In this document: positions 1 to 9,442 of the stretch, in pieces
Layout: each line of letters begins with the position of its first letter
Position numbering within the stretch: the first letter of the stretch is position 1
Source: Alkalimarinus sediminis
GTDB taxonomy: Bacteria > Pseudomonadota > Gammaproteobacteria > Pseudomonadales > Oleiphilaceae
Direction: 5' to 3'
Assembly: GCF_026427595.1 (NCBI RefSeq)
Contig: NZ_CP101527.1
Coordinates: 505,001-569,000, forward strand
DNA: 64,000 bases
Notes under the pieces: generated by a model
Told to the model about the DNA's origin: nothing
The model's input: the letters and a program-made list of their open reading frames with translations, nothing else
Database searches by the model: none
Position numbers and translations under genes: made by a program

Positions 1-1003
<1,003 letters not shown>

Positions 1004-1241
1004 ATAACGCCCAAATAGTTTTGGAATAACACCAAAACAAACAATATTGGCTAAGATTGTTCCAGACAATCTTGAGCATATCCTCCATCCATGGAGGTAA
1101 CCGGATAATGTGATTATGATCCGAGATGTTATAAAGACTTAATTTACTTGCTGAATGTTAAAGACATTGCAGAATTGATGTGGGTTGATCAACGCAAATA
1201 TAGTGAAAGCTATATAAAAGATGATCAGCCGACCAAGGTTT

Positions 1242-1360
1242 TGCCTGATGACAATAGCGAACTGGAACCACCTGATCCCATCCCGAACTCAGTCGTGAAA
1301 CGGTTCAGCGCCGATGGTAGTGTGGGGTCTCCCCATGTGAGAGTAGGTCATCGTCAGGCA
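1242..1360 (+). rRNA. rrf: 5S ribosomal RNA
   Basis: About 119 nt with the standard 5S landmarks: a closing stem made by TGCCTGATGA at the 5' end and TCGTCAGGCA at the 3' end, the conserved GAACTGGAACCACCTGATCC and CCGAACTCAG blocks, and GGTAGTGTGGGG...CCCCATGTGAGAGTAGG near the 3' end. It follows the 23S gene after a spacer of about 240 bases, which holds no tRNA and only a small CCTCCAT/ATGGAGG hairpin. A strong intrinsic terminator follows within 12 bases. Confidence 0.97.
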
Positions 1361-1407
1361 TCTAAATACGAAACCCCGATAGGTTATCCTATCGGGGTTT
1401 TTTATTG
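1349..1407 (+). repeat. Copy 1 of duplicated 5S tail plus terminator
   Basis: This 59-base segment covers the last 12 bases of the 5S gene, an 11-base linker and the whole terminator. It recurs at 1548-1606 with a single A-to-G difference in the second arm of the terminator stem, so the two copies are 199 bases apart. Confidence 0.9.
1372..1406 (+). terminator. rRNA operon terminator
   Basis: Perfect 12-bp stem AACCCCGATAGG / CCTATCGGGGTT with a TTAT loop, followed by a run of T. It lies 12 bases after the 5S rRNA, where the rrn transcript should end. Confidence 0.93.
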
Positions 1408-1547
1408 CCTGTCACATGGAGAAAGGTTAAAGGCGGAGCGCAGCGACCACAGACCATGAGAGAGTAGGGTGAGCGGTGGTGCCGAAGGCATACGAAGCAC
1501 CGCTTCGGAAACCGTGAACGACTCGCATCTGTGATGCGAGGCCGGGC

Positions 1548-1606
1548 CATCGTCAGGCATCTAAATACGAAACCCCGATAGGTTATCCTGTCGGGGTTTT
1601 TTATTG
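1548..1606 (+). repeat. Copy 2 of duplicated 5S tail plus terminator (5S remnant)
   Basis: 58 of 59 bases match 1349-1407. The sequence just upstream (about 1455-1475, ACCATGAGAGAGTAGGGTGAG) still resembles the 3' half of a 5S gene (CCATGTGAGAGTAGGTCA) but is scrambled after that. A perfect 8-bp hairpin CTCGCATC/GATGCGAG lies at 1522-1540. The most economical reading is a tandem 5S gene that has been lost apart from its tail and terminator. It is not a functional rRNA gene. Confidence 0.7.
1571..1604 (+). terminator. Second, duplicated intrinsic terminator
   Basis: The same stem as the first terminator (AACCCCGATAGG, loop TTAT, CCTGTCGGGGTT, with one G:T wobble), followed by TTTTTATT. It belongs to the duplicated 5S-tail unit and would act as a back-up terminator of the rrn operon. 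Confidence 0.85.
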
Positions 1607-1975
1607 TCTGGAAGAAAGTACGACGCAGCCATGCTTCGCGGCTAAGAGCGGCTCCTAGCAATGCTTATTAGCCATAAGAAACAGCCTGTCGGGGCGCCAC
1701 GTTGGCACGAAACAGTTACCCTTGTAGCTTCTCTGATTGAAATCGTATACCCCCCCCTCAATCGAGGCTGCAGAATGAACTCTCTAGCAGTAGACAGTAT
1801 TTCTAAATGTCGCTCTATAAATGTCATTGAGCTTATAATTAATCCCCTAGCATTTTTCTAGCGTCCACTTAACTTCACTTTAAGGCTATGTTTGGCGTCG
1901 CATGACTTAAAGTAATCATTGTTCGTTTATTTTTTAGGTATAATCAACGGCTTCTTAAATCTTCTGGAGTGTTAC
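1607..1975. other. Intergenic region with no supported gene
   Basis: Between the rRNA terminators and the HAD gene I see no gene with coding character. Short open frames on both strands overlap each other, lack ribosome binding sites and resemble no family I know. The right end carries the HAD gene promoter. Confidence 0.6.
1939..1944 (+). promoter_or_regulatory. -10 element of the HAD hydrolase gene
   Basis: A perfect TATAAT lies 32 bases before the chosen ATG. The -35 region is weak (CATTGT or TTGTTC near 1917-1924). A possible upstream start at 1919 would lie inside this promoter, which supports the ATG at 1976. Confidence 0.5.
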
Positions 1976-2716
1976 ATGCTAAAAGCCCTTTTTCTAGATA
2001 TGGATGAAACTCTCTGTGATACCCTTAGTGCTACCGAAAAGGCGCAGGAGCTAATGGGGGTTGGCATTGCTGAGCGCTTTGAAGGGGTAGATGGTAGTCG
2101 TTTTGCAAAAAGCTATGTAGCAGGTATCTATCGTGAGTGGGTGGGTAGTCAGCGTCAACGATATATGTCTATTATTGAAAGTCAGGGTGAAGGTGCGTTT
2201 CGTCTTCAGTTAATTCGAGACCTATTGGCGGAGCAAGGCGTTAAACAGGTTAGTGGAAGTGAAATAAAAGCTATTCAAGATAAGTTTGACGATGATCGAT
2301 TAAACGCGTTTTCCTTTTATCCAGGTATTGCTGATTTTTTATTACAAGCGCGTAAGCTATTTACACTTGTCGTGATTACTAATGGTCCCGAGTTTTCTCA
2401 AATACCCAAAGTGGAGGCGGTTAAGCTAGCCGACTATGTTGACCATATTATTATTGGTGGGCAAGAGCCTGAACAGAAGCCATCTAGGTCTATTTTTGAA
2501 AAAGCGTTAAAACTGGTCGGGTGTGAGGCTCACGAGGTTGTGCATGTAGGAGACAGCCTTGCCTCTGATATAGTGGGGGCTCACAATAGTGGCATCACTT
2601 CGGTGTGGGTGCAGCATCAGCAGCCGTTAGATGCTGAATTGGGTATTAACCCTAGTCACACCGTATTGCACCCATCTGAGATCCCTTCATTGATTAGTAA
2701 CTTGCATGAAGGGTAG
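1976..2716 (+). CDS. HAD superfamily hydrolase (subfamily IA phosphatase)
   Basis: Predicted cytoplasmic phosphatase of 246 aa that cleaves a small phosphorylated metabolite through a phospho-aspartate intermediate. All four HAD motifs are visible: DMDET with nucleophile D8 and acid/base D10, VVITNG (motif II, T), the motif III lysine in QKPSRSIF, and HVGDSLASDIVGA (motif IV). The helical cap between motifs I and II fits subfamily IA, the YjjG / N-acylneuraminate-9-phosphatase-like group. The ATG at 1976 was chosen because GGAG lies just upstream and the protein then begins MLKALFLDMDET, the usual HAD start. It stands alone between the rRNA operon and tRNA-Phe. The substrate cannot be deduced. 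Confidence 0.88.
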   Translation: MLKALFLDMDETLCDTLSATEKAQELMGVGIAERFEGVDGSRFAKSYVAGIYREWVGSQRQRYMSIIESQGEGAFRLQLIRDLLAEQGVKQVSGSEIKAIQDKFDDDRLNAFSFYPGIADFLLQARKLFTLVVITNGPEFSQIPKVEAVKLADYVDHIIIGGQEPEQKPSRSIFEKALKLVGCEAHEVVHVGDSLASDIVGAHNSGITSVWVQHQQPLDAELGINPSHTVLHPSEIPSLISNLHEG

Positions 2717-2806
2717 GCGTTTCGCTCTATGCTTTGATGGCTAGGTATTAGATTATGCTAGGGTTTGCTCGATGCTTTATAAAAGCTGGATAAAAGCCCA
2801 GGCATA

Positions 2807-2842
2807 AAAAAACCTGAACATCGTGAGATGATCAGGTTTTTA
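2807..2842 (-). terminator. Bidirectional terminator between HAD gene and tRNA-Phe
   Basis: Stem AACCTGA/TCAGGTT, then a mismatch, then CATC/GATG with loop GTGA, flanked by A7 on the left and T5 on the right. It can therefore stop the tRNA-Phe transcript (minus strand, T7 run) and also HAD gene transcription (plus strand). Confidence 0.85.
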
Positions 2843-2848
2843 AAATTA

Positions 2849-2924
2849 TGGTGCCCGGAGGCGGAATCGAACCACCGACACGAGGATTTTCAATCCTCTG
2901 CTCTACCGACTGAGCTATCCGGGC
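2849..2924 (-). tRNA. pheT: tRNA-Phe (anticodon GAA)
   Basis: Read on the minus strand: 76 nt starting GCCCGGATAGCTCAG (acceptor and D arms), anticodon arm GGATTGAAAATCC with GAA at the centre, T arm GGTGGTTCGATTCC, and an encoded CCA end. The acceptor stem GCCCGGA / TCCGGGC is fully paired. It is followed on its own strand by a hairpin and T run, so it is probably a single-gene transcript. Confidence 0.98.
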
Positions 2925-3028
2925 AACGGGGCGTATTAGACCTGTTTCGTTGGCTCGAGTCAAGGGTAAAATTACAAATTAAGAAGATTCTTAATTTTTT
3001 CATAATTTCTCAATTGAAAGAGTCGCTT

Positions 3029-3301
3029 TTATTTTTCAGGTGGCACATAACCTTCAATGATATCGGTATCTTTATTATTTAAAAAATTATCCATTTGCTC
3101 CGCTAAATAGCTTCTTGCAGATGGGTCCATCATATTTAATCTTTTCTCATTGATTAACATTGTCTGTTTGCTTTGCCACTCGCTCCAAGCCTTTTTTGAT
3201 ATATTGTTGTAAATATATTCGCCTTTCTTGCCAGGCATTGGGGGAATATCGACCCCTTCGAGTTCTTCCTGAAACTTAGCGCAGAAAACCATTCGGCTCA
3301 T
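3029..3301 (-). CDS. yggX: Fe(2+)-trafficking / oxidative-protection protein YggX
   Basis: Small cytoplasmic protein of 90 aa, the normal length of the YggX family. The family protects iron-sulfur clusters from oxidative damage and is thought to handle labile Fe(II). Family features are the MSRMVFCAKF start with its conserved Cys near position 7, PPMPGKKGE, and the MMDPSARSYLAEQM helix. The ATG at 3301 is preceded by GAGGT. A longer open frame upstream to 3478 has no homology to the family. In many gammaproteobacteria yggX directly follows mutY. Here mutY lies 1.2 kb upstream on the same strand, with an oppositely oriented diguanylate cyclase gene between them, so yggX probably has its own promoter. 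Confidence 0.95.
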   Translation of the reverse strand: MSRMVFCAKFQEELEGVDIPPMPGKKGEYIYNNISKKAWSEWQSKQTMLINEKRLNMMDPSARSYLAEQMDNFLNNKDTDIIEGYVPPEK

Positions 3302-3575
3302 TAAAACTACCTCTGTATTGATTAACTCAAGAAGAGTTCTTTGAATATCTTTATGGGTGAATCTGTAACAATTTCTGTTGTGCTGACTATACTGCATTAA
3401 TAGTACAGTGCTTTTTATAGCGAGGCTATAGCATATAAGGTAAGGTTTTAGTGGACAAAAATACGCTAGTGCAGCCAATAACTTGAAAAACAGCGAAAAA
3501 CGGCTGTACTAGTATTAAGACGATTTAGTAGATTAATAAATATGTTCGTAAGTGTGTGTACTTAAAGGTTCATGA

Positions 3576-4517
3576 ATGAAAGTTTTGTTAGTTGATGACT
3601 CCCCTGTAGATAGAGTGATTTCAGAAGCATTTCTGTTAGAGCTGGGTCATGAGGTTATACTCGGAGAGAATGGTCAACAGGCTTTAGAGCTGTATCGTGA
3701 GCATGACCCAGATATCATCTTAATGGATGAGGTAATGCCTGTTATGCGAGGGCATGAAGCGGCTAAAGCTATTAGGGCGCACGAGGATAATTGGGTGCCT
3801 ATTATATTTCTCAGTGCCAGGTTCACAGCTGAAGACATAACAGCAGGTATTGATGCAGGGGGGGATGACTATCTTGCAAAGCCGCTAGACCAACAAGTAC
3901 TCGCAGCAAAGATGAAGGCTATGGAGCGTATTTCTAAAATGCGTCAGCGCCTTTTAGAGGTATCTGAAGCGCTAGAGTCGGCAAACGTTGAGTTAAAGCG
4001 TCTAGCGGATGTAGATGGCCTCACAGGCTTGGCAAATCGAAGATATATGGACCGCTTCTTGTCTCATGAAGTAGCAAGATGTTCACGCAACCAAGAACCG
4101 TTAACTGTCATTATGTGCGATATCGATGAGTTTAAACGATATAATGACTTCTATGGCCATCTAAAGGGTGATGACTGCATAAAAATGATCGCTAATACTC
4201 TGATGTCTAGTTCTAAAAGAGCAACAGACTTAGCTGCGCGTTTTGGCGGAGAGGAGTTCGCGCTTATACTGCCCAATACGACCGAAGCAGATGCTATTGG
4301 GTTAGCAGAAAATATCAGGAAGAAGGTAGAAGAGCTGGATATTATGCATGAAAAGTCTTCAGTAAAGGATTGCGTCACTCTCAGTATGGGAATTTATAAC
4401 GACGTACCGACTAAAATGTTAAGAGGCGAAGACTACCTCAACTTAGCAGATAAAGCGCTTTACCATGCTAAACAAACGGGCCGTAACAAAGTCGTTAATT
4501 ACTCTGATATTGATTAA
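3576..4517 (+). CDS. Response regulator with diguanylate cyclase (REC-GGDEF)
   Basis: 313-aa PleD/WspR-like protein. Residues 1-115 form a receiver domain with acidic pocket VDD (6-8), phospho-acceptor D51 in LMDEVMP, and K102 in YLAKP. A coiled linker of about 115-142 (AMERISKMRQRLLEVSEALE) joins it to a GGDEF domain that starts DVDGLTGLANRR. The active site is GGEEF (224-228). The inhibitory I-site RATD (215-218) lies exactly five residues before it, so synthesis of cyclic di-GMP from two GTP should be product-inhibited. Phosphorylation should drive dimerisation and activation. No histidine kinase lies nearby, so the partner is encoded elsewhere. The gene sits alone between yggX and mutY, both on the other strand. 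AAAGG precedes the ATG. Confidence 0.93.
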   Translation: MKVLLVDDSPVDRVISEAFLLELGHEVILGENGQQALELYREHDPDIILMDEVMPVMRGHEAAKAIRAHEDNWVPIIFLSARFTAEDITAGIDAGGDDYLAKPLDQQVLAAKMKAMERISKMRQRLLEVSEALESANVELKRLADVDGLTGLANRRYMDRFLSHEVARCSRNQEPLTVIMCDIDEFKRYNDFYGHLKGDDCIKMIANTLMSSSKRATDLAARFGGEEFALILPNTTEADAIGLAENIRKKVEELDIMHEKSSVKDCVTLSMGIYNDVPTKMLRGEDYLNLADKALYHAKQTGRNKVVNYSDID

Positions 4518-4544
4518 TTCTGTCAACCGGTATACCGTTTAGTC

Positions 4545-5618
4545 TTAGCTTACATCAAATCTTTTCTCGTCCTCTATTTGATCAACATAGATCCTAATCG
4601 GCGCAGGTAGTCCTAGCTCATGCTTACCTGTTAACCATATAGACTCCTTGGACTCCTTTATGGCAGGTAGAGATGAAAGGTAGTTAAGTTTGATTGGATG
4701 CAAAATTAGGTGGTAATGGCTGAAGGTATGCTTAAAGCTAGTCTTATGTGAGTCTATCTCACACTCTAACGACAGGTGCTCTCGGCAGAAGTGTATGATG
4801 TCCTTATCCTCTAGTGGGTACGGGGCTTCTGGCAAACTCCATAAACTGCCCCAGATTCCAGTTGGCGGCCTCTTCTCAATAAACATCTCACCTCTATCGT
4901 TTTCAATGTGTAGTAGCCATCGATGCTTCACTGGCAGCGCTTTCTTTGGTTTTGGTGTGGGCAATAATTTGGTTGTATTTTCAAGATATGCCCTACAAGT
5001 ACTATTGACTGGGCATATTTGACAGTTAGGCTTGGAGCGGGTGCAAAGAGTTGCACCAAAATCCATCATCGCTTGAGTGTAGTCATCAAAGCGTTTTTTA
5101 GGTGTGTAGAGTTCGGCCCAATACCATAACTCTTTAGCTATTGATGGGTGGCCGGTCCAGCCCTCTATGCCATGAAAGCGAGCAAGCACCCGTTTTACAT
5201 TGCCGTCTAAAATGGGGGCTCGTTGGTTAAGAGATAAAGATAGTATGGCCCCGGCAGTTGAACGGCCGATGCCTGGTAGTGACTCGATCTCAGATTGGGT
5301 TGTCGGGAACTTTCCACCATAGTCAGCTACGATTATTTTCGCGGTTTTGTGTAGGTTACGAGCTCGAGCATAATAACCTAATCCTGCCCAATAACTTAAA
5401 ACTTCATCTTCATCTGCATCTGCAAGTTCATCAAGGGAGGTGAAACGTGCCATAAATCGGTTGTAATACCCTATAACGGTTGTCACCTGTGTTTGCTGTA
5501 GCATGATCTCTGAGACCCATACACTATATGGGGTTTTATTGATCTGCCAGGGGAGGTCTTTTCTACCGTTCTCATCAAACCATTCAAGGACTGATTGATT
5601 GAATTGTATCGGGCTCAA
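4545..5618 (-). CDS. mutY: Adenine DNA glycosylase MutY
   Basis: 357-aa base-excision repair glycosylase that removes adenine mispaired with 8-oxoguanine. Catalytic residues sit at the E. coli positions: E37 in SEIMLQQTQ and D138 in ILDGNVKRVLAR. The helix-hairpin-helix LPGIGRSTAGAI is at about 114-125. The [4Fe-4S] ligands are C192, C199, C202 and C208 (spacing C-x6-C-x2-C-x5-C). A NUDIX-like 8-oxoG-reading domain fills the C-terminal third. The first codon appears to be TTG at 5618, giving MSPIQFNQSVLEW, which lines up with the E. coli start. No clear Shine-Dalgarno is visible. It lies about 100 bases downstream of the AsmA-like gene on the same strand, a common arrangement. Confidence 0.96.
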   Translation of the reverse strand: MSPIQFNQSVLEWFDENGRKDLPWQINKTPYSVWVSEIMLQQTQVTTVIGYYNRFMARFTSLDELADADEDEVLSYWAGLGYYARARNLHKTAKIIVADYGGKFPTTQSEIESLPGIGRSTAGAILSLSLNQRAPILDGNVKRVLARFHGIEGWTGHPSIAKELWYWAELYTPKKRFDDYTQAMMDFGATLCTRSKPNCQICPVNSTCRAYLENTTKLLPTPKPKKALPVKHRWLLHIENDRGEMFIEKRPPTGIWGSLWSLPEAPYPLEDKDIIHFCREHLSLECEIDSHKTSFKHTFSHYHLILHPIKLNYLSSLPAIKESKESIWLTGKHELGLPAPIRIYVDQIEDEKRFDVS

Positions 5619-5716
5619 TGTGGATGTTTCTCGTTTTGATTAAGGGGACGAAGGTGAGCCGTCTAGGCTCACCTGTCAACAATAAGAAGGGACTATAGTA
5701 CGACAAATATAAGAAG

Positions 5717-7960
5717 TTAGAATAACCCTTTAAGTAATTTCTTCACGCTCTTTTTAGTCTCGGCATTATCGCCTCCTAAGTGTTTATCTAAAAGTTTATC
5801 TACCTCTTTATCAGCTTTTCTCTCTAGCTCTTTTTTACCTGCCGCTGCCACGAGTTCTTGCATGCGGTTGTAGTCGAGTTTACATAGTTTAGCTGGGTCG
5901 CCATTCAGTGGGCCATTGCATACAATTGGGATTGCAAGGTCCTTAACTTTTTCGTTAACACGGCAGGCATTGTCACCGAGATTTCCAATCGCTTTTAGGT
6001 CTATCCCATAATTAATATTGAGGATCTTAGTGTCGATCACACCTTTCCCTATTAAGGCTAAGCCACTCATAGCTGCAGTCAGATTGTTGTTAGTAAACTT
6101 GTTGCCGTTAACTGTGAGGACTCCGCTCATTGATTGAAATTCAGACTTATTACTCCAATCTGACTTGGTAACTCTGTCGCGGTTTATCAATGCGACTCCT
6201 TCACAGGTTAATTTAGTTAGATTGAAACCATGAAAGGCGCCTTTATCAAAATCGAAGCTTGCATTACCTTTAGCACTGTTTCTGAGGGCTGAAACCGTGT
6301 TGCCCGTTGACTTAATATCGGCGTTCAAATTTACCCCGCCTGAAATAATTTCAAGATCTTGTAAATCTTTTAGCAGTGGTAGTACCTGAATGTTGTTTAC
6401 GGCTTTTTTGATTGTCCACTTGGGGTTGTCAGTTGATGCATCTATTTTTGCATTGACATCGAAATACCCTTCATAAAGCTTACCGCTAGCTTCAGATACT
6501 GTAACGATACCGTCAGCGGCTTTAACCAGTAGGGTGAGGTCATTTAACGTTAAATTTTTGGCTATTAATGTCTGTTGAATAAATGAAATGTCTAGGTTCA
6601 ATGAGCGGATTGTTTCTAATGGCAGCAATTGGGGTTCTGGTTGTGAACTTGCAGGTGTTGGTGCACTTTGACCTGTGTTGGTCGCGTTCTCGTCTTTGTT
6701 AGTTTCGTGCTCGATAGTCTGAGTCGCTTGAGTGACAGGGTCTTTAGCGGGAGGGAGGTAGCGATCAACATTAAGCTCGCTCCCCTTAATGTTTGCAGCT
6801 ATATACTGGTTAACAGCACGATAGTTTAGAGAGCCTGTATAGCTAGTATCATCAAGCCTAATAGCAATATTATTGAGTTTTAGGTCTTCTGCTGTACCTT
6901 CTAACAGGGTCTTAAACCCGATTTGCGTCAGCACGTTCTTGTCGCTAGTATCAATCGCAGGTAGTCCTAGCGAAGCAAGAAGTGTCTGAAGTGAAAATGC
7001 GGGTATCGCTAAGTTACCGTCGAGTTTGGGCTGTTTGCTTAGATTTTGAATCTCTAGGTTGGTCTTTAGAGTGAGGTTTGCTAGCTGCAGTGCGATCTCG
7101 TCAAGGGTTACCTGGTCTTTGTCTAGGTCGGCAATAATCTGTTTGCCGTTAAATGAAGCGGATAGGTTATTACCTGATAATGGAGTGCCGGAGATGTCAT
7201 AGTGGCTGTTGAGTTGTCTGACTGCAACGTGTCTCATATTGTTATCTATGGTGATAGCGGCATCTATTGTTGCTGTGATGTCGAGCTTGGGTTGGCTATT
7301 CGATACTTTGAACTCAATACTTAGTGGGAACTCACCACCGAGCGAAATATTATTTGCGAGTAGGTTGAGGTCTTCTAATGATGCTGATTGGTTGGACTGT
7401 TTGTCGAGATAACGAATGGTTGTATTGATAATAGCGACTTCTTCTATCTCAAATTGAAAGTCGCTGTTGGCTTGTTGCGCTTTGTCTCGACTTGGTGTTG
7501 AAGGGTTATCTTGAGCGCTTGCTGCCGAGGTGACTTTTGCTTCCGGGCTCTGCGTGCTTCCCGTTACTTTCTTGGCTGTAATGTTCTCCCAGTTAGCCTC
7601 ACCTTGCTCGTTCTTCTCGAGGGTGACGACTAAACCATCTACAATCACTTTATGAACCTGTGGGTTTAGCTTCAATAGTGATATGAGCCCTACTTGTGCC
7701 GTAAGTTGATTGAGAGAGGTGAATGTTTTCCCATCTAAGTGGTTGAGTGTAACGCCACTGATATCAATGCCTAACGGCATAAATGACCACCCTAGGTCAC
7801 CGTCGATAGTCAATGTTAGATTGCTGTTTTGTGCAACTGCCGACTCTATATCAGTTTTATAGTCGTTTGGGTCAATCGTCGCAGTGATGGCAACGATGGC
7901 AACAATAAGTGTTGTTAAAAGCCCTAGTAAAGAGAGGAGGGTTACTTTCAATATTCGCAC
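5717..7960 (-). CDS. AsmA family protein
   Basis: 747-aa inner-membrane-anchored protein of the AsmA-like superfamily, whose members are thought to help move phospholipid to the outer membrane. Residues about 5-27 (VTLLSLLGLLTTLIVAIVAI) form one N-terminal membrane anchor; the rest should lie in the periplasm. Visible are the N-terminal AsmA signature (IDPNDYKTDIESAVAQN) and the C-terminal conserved block with INYGIDLKAIG and DLAIPIVCNGPLNGDPAKLC. A low-complexity Ser/Thr/Pro/Gln-rich linker lies in the middle (about 140-165 and 405-440). The C-terminal tail is rich in Lys and Glu. It is the first gene of an apparent asmA-mutY unit. E. coli AsmA is shorter (about 617 aa), but family length varies widely. 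Confidence 0.88.
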   Translation of the reverse strand: MRILKVTLLSLLGLLTTLIVAIVAITATIDPNDYKTDIESAVAQNSNLTLTIDGDLGWSFMPLGIDISGVTLNHLDGKTFTSLNQLTAQVGLISLLKLNPQVHKVIVDGLVVTLEKNEQGEANWENITAKKVTGSTQSPEAKVTSAASAQDNPSTPSRDKAQQANSDFQFEIEEVAIINTTIRYLDKQSNQSASLEDLNLLANNISLGGEFPLSIEFKVSNSQPKLDITATIDAAITIDNNMRHVAVRQLNSHYDISGTPLSGNNLSASFNGKQIIADLDKDQVTLDEIALQLANLTLKTNLEIQNLSKQPKLDGNLAIPAFSLQTLLASLGLPAIDTSDKNVLTQIGFKTLLEGTAEDLKLNNIAIRLDDTSYTGSLNYRAVNQYIAANIKGSELNVDRYLPPAKDPVTQATQTIEHETNKDENATNTGQSAPTPASSQPEPQLLPLETIRSLNLDISFIQQTLIAKNLTLNDLTLLVKAADGIVTVSEASGKLYEGYFDVNAKIDASTDNPKWTIKKAVNNIQVLPLLKDLQDLEIISGGVNLNADIKSTGNTVSALRNSAKGNASFDFDKGAFHGFNLTKLTCEGVALINRDRVTKSDWSNKSEFQSMSGVLTVNGNKFTNNNLTAAMSGLALIGKGVIDTKILNINYGIDLKAIGNLGDNACRVNEKVKDLAIPIVCNGPLNGDPAKLCKLDYNRMQELVAAAGKKELERKADKEVDKLLDKHLGGDNAETKKSVKKLLKGLF

Positions 7961-8156
7961 GTTCAGGAGTCCTTTTCAAAGAGTGTCGTTTACATTAACC
8001 TAATTTTAGCACAGGGTAATACTATTCCTTAGATGAATTTAGCGGATTGGGCTCTCACTTGTAGCCTAAAGTGGATGGCATTTTTAGTCGTTACTGGCTA
8101 AGATACGAAAGGGAAGTTTGGAAGAGTTGTAATTAATAAAAACTTAGGAGTCTCCA

Positions 8157-8621
8157 GTGGCGATCACTATAACGATAGAAATAAATCGCGATTTCACCGT
8201 ACCGGCAAGCTTTGATAAGGTATTTGATTTGTTATCAGATGTGCCTGCATCAGGTAGTCACTTTCCAAAAGTGGATCAGCTAGTTGAGATAGGTGATAAC
8301 ACTTATCGGTGGGAGATGGAAAAGGTCGGTGTCGATAAGCATGCGTTAAAATCTGTTTACGCTTGCCAGTATGTGAGCGATAAGAGTGCAGGTAGTATTG
8401 TTTGGACACCAGTTAAAGGTGAGGGCAATGGTCTCGTATCGGGCAATTGGAAAATCAAACCGGTAGATGACGGGACTCACATTGTTTTTACAACAGAAGC
8501 CAAAATGACGTTGCCACTTCCGAGTTTGTTAAAACTAGCGATTAGTCCTGTTGTTAAGCATGAATTTAACGCCCTAATTGATGCTTACATGAAAAATCTC
8601 AAAGCTGAGTTCGCGAGTTAA
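8157..8621 (+). CDS. SRPBCC (START-like) family protein
   Basis: 154-aa cytoplasmic protein of the SRPBCC helix-grip fold, which binds hydrophobic ligands. Evidence is the N-terminal strand ITIEINRDFTVPASFDKVFDLLSDV followed by a kinked helix, the central strand GNGLVSGNWKIKPVDDGTHIVFTTEAKM, and the long C-terminal helix typical of polyketide cyclase/CoxG-like proteins. The start is GTG at 8157, with TTAGGAG six bases upstream. It stands alone between the divergent asmA-like gene and hisB. The ligand cannot be predicted. Confidence 0.75.
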   Translation: MAITITIEINRDFTVPASFDKVFDLLSDVPASGSHFPKVDQLVEIGDNTYRWEMEKVGVDKHALKSVYACQYVSDKSAGSIVWTPVKGEGNGLVSGNWKIKPVDDGTHIVFTTEAKMTLPLPSLLKLAISPVVKHEFNALIDAYMKNLKAEFAS

Positions 8622-8741
8622 CCTTCAATTAATGTTGAGGTGGCGCTAAAGCGTCTACCTCAATATCACTCTCTTATTTTCTTCATTTGCGTGTGTCTTT
8701 TTCGTTATAAAATTGATTAGGCTAAGGCGCATTAAAACCGC

Positions 8742-8747
8742 TATAAT
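8742..8747 (+). promoter_or_regulatory. -10 element upstream of hisB
   Basis: TATAAT about 90 bases before the hisB start. The best -35-like hexamer, TTGATT at 8713-8718, is too far away (23-base spacer), so the promoter may need an activator or the -35 may be degenerate. Confidence 0.4.
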
Positions 8748-8833
8748 GGCAGTTTCTGAAACACTCCCTTTGCTTGTAGGAATGACCCTTCAGGCAGGTT
8801 AAATTGAATCACGTAAGTTATGTGGAGCGCCTA

Positions 8834-9427
8834 ATGGCTGAGCGTAAAGCCCGAGTAGAACGAAATACGCTGGAAACCCAGATTTCTGTTGAAGTGAACT
8901 TGGATGGGACCGGACAAGCTAAAATGGATACCGGTTTACCTTTCCTTGAGCACATGCTTGATCAAATCGCCCGACACGGGTTGATTGATATGGATCTTAA
9001 AGCCGTTGGTGATTTAGAGATCGATGACCATCATACTGCAGAAGACTTGGGGATCACCCTTGGTCAGGCAGTTAATAAGGCAATTGGTGATAAAAAAGGC
9101 ATTCGTCGATATGGTCATGCTTATGTACCGCTAGATGAGGCACTTTCTCGGGTAGTGTTAGACTTCTCGGGGCGTCCAGGATTAGAGCTTAATGTCCCTT
9201 ATACCCGTGCTACTGTTGGTGGATTTGATGTTGATCTGTTTCAAGAGTTCTTTCAGGGGTTCGTTAATCACGCACAAGTCACACTGCATATTGATAACTT
9301 GCGCGGCACTAATACTCACCACCAAATAGAAACGGTTTTTAAGGCGTTTGGTCGTGCACTTCGTATGGCAATAGAACTAGACGAGCGGATGGCGGGCATT
9401 ATGCCTTCAACCAAAGGTTGCCTTTAA
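8834..9427 (+). CDS. hisB: Imidazoleglycerol-phosphate dehydratase
   Basis: 197-aa monofunctional HisB that dehydrates imidazole-glycerol-phosphate to imidazole-acetol-phosphate, step 6 or 7 of histidine synthesis depending on the count. Family motifs are plain: [15 protein letters not shown], the metal-binding [11 protein letters not shown] and its repeat [20 protein letters not shown], and the C-terminal PSTKG. The ATG at 8834 has GGAG at 8823-8826 and gives [15 protein letters not shown], the start seen in Pseudomonas-type HisB; an in-frame TTG at 8804 is less likely. It is the first gene of hisB-hisH-hisF, 15 bases before hisH. Confidence 0.96.
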   Translation: MAERKARVERNTLETQISVEVNLDGTGQAKMDTGLPFLEHMLDQIARHGLIDMDLKAVGDLEIDDHHTAEDLGITLGQAVNKAIGDKKGIRRYGHAYVPLDEALSRVVLDFSGRPGLELNVPYTRATVGGFDVDLFQEFFQGFVNHAQVTLHIDNLRGTNTHHQIETVFKAFGRALRMAIELDERMAGIMPSTKGCL

Positions 9428-9442
9428 GCGAGAGTGATTTAA

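Noticed and set aside
1548..1606. A second functional 5S rRNA
   Set aside because: Only the last dozen bases and terminator are present; the rest is scrambled.
1148..1661. Open frames across the 5S gene and spacer
   Set aside because: They overlap rRNA and terminators, and no ribosome site or homology supports them.
8804..8833. Longer hisB start at TTG 8804
   Set aside because: ATG 8834 has GGAG upstream and matches the family start.
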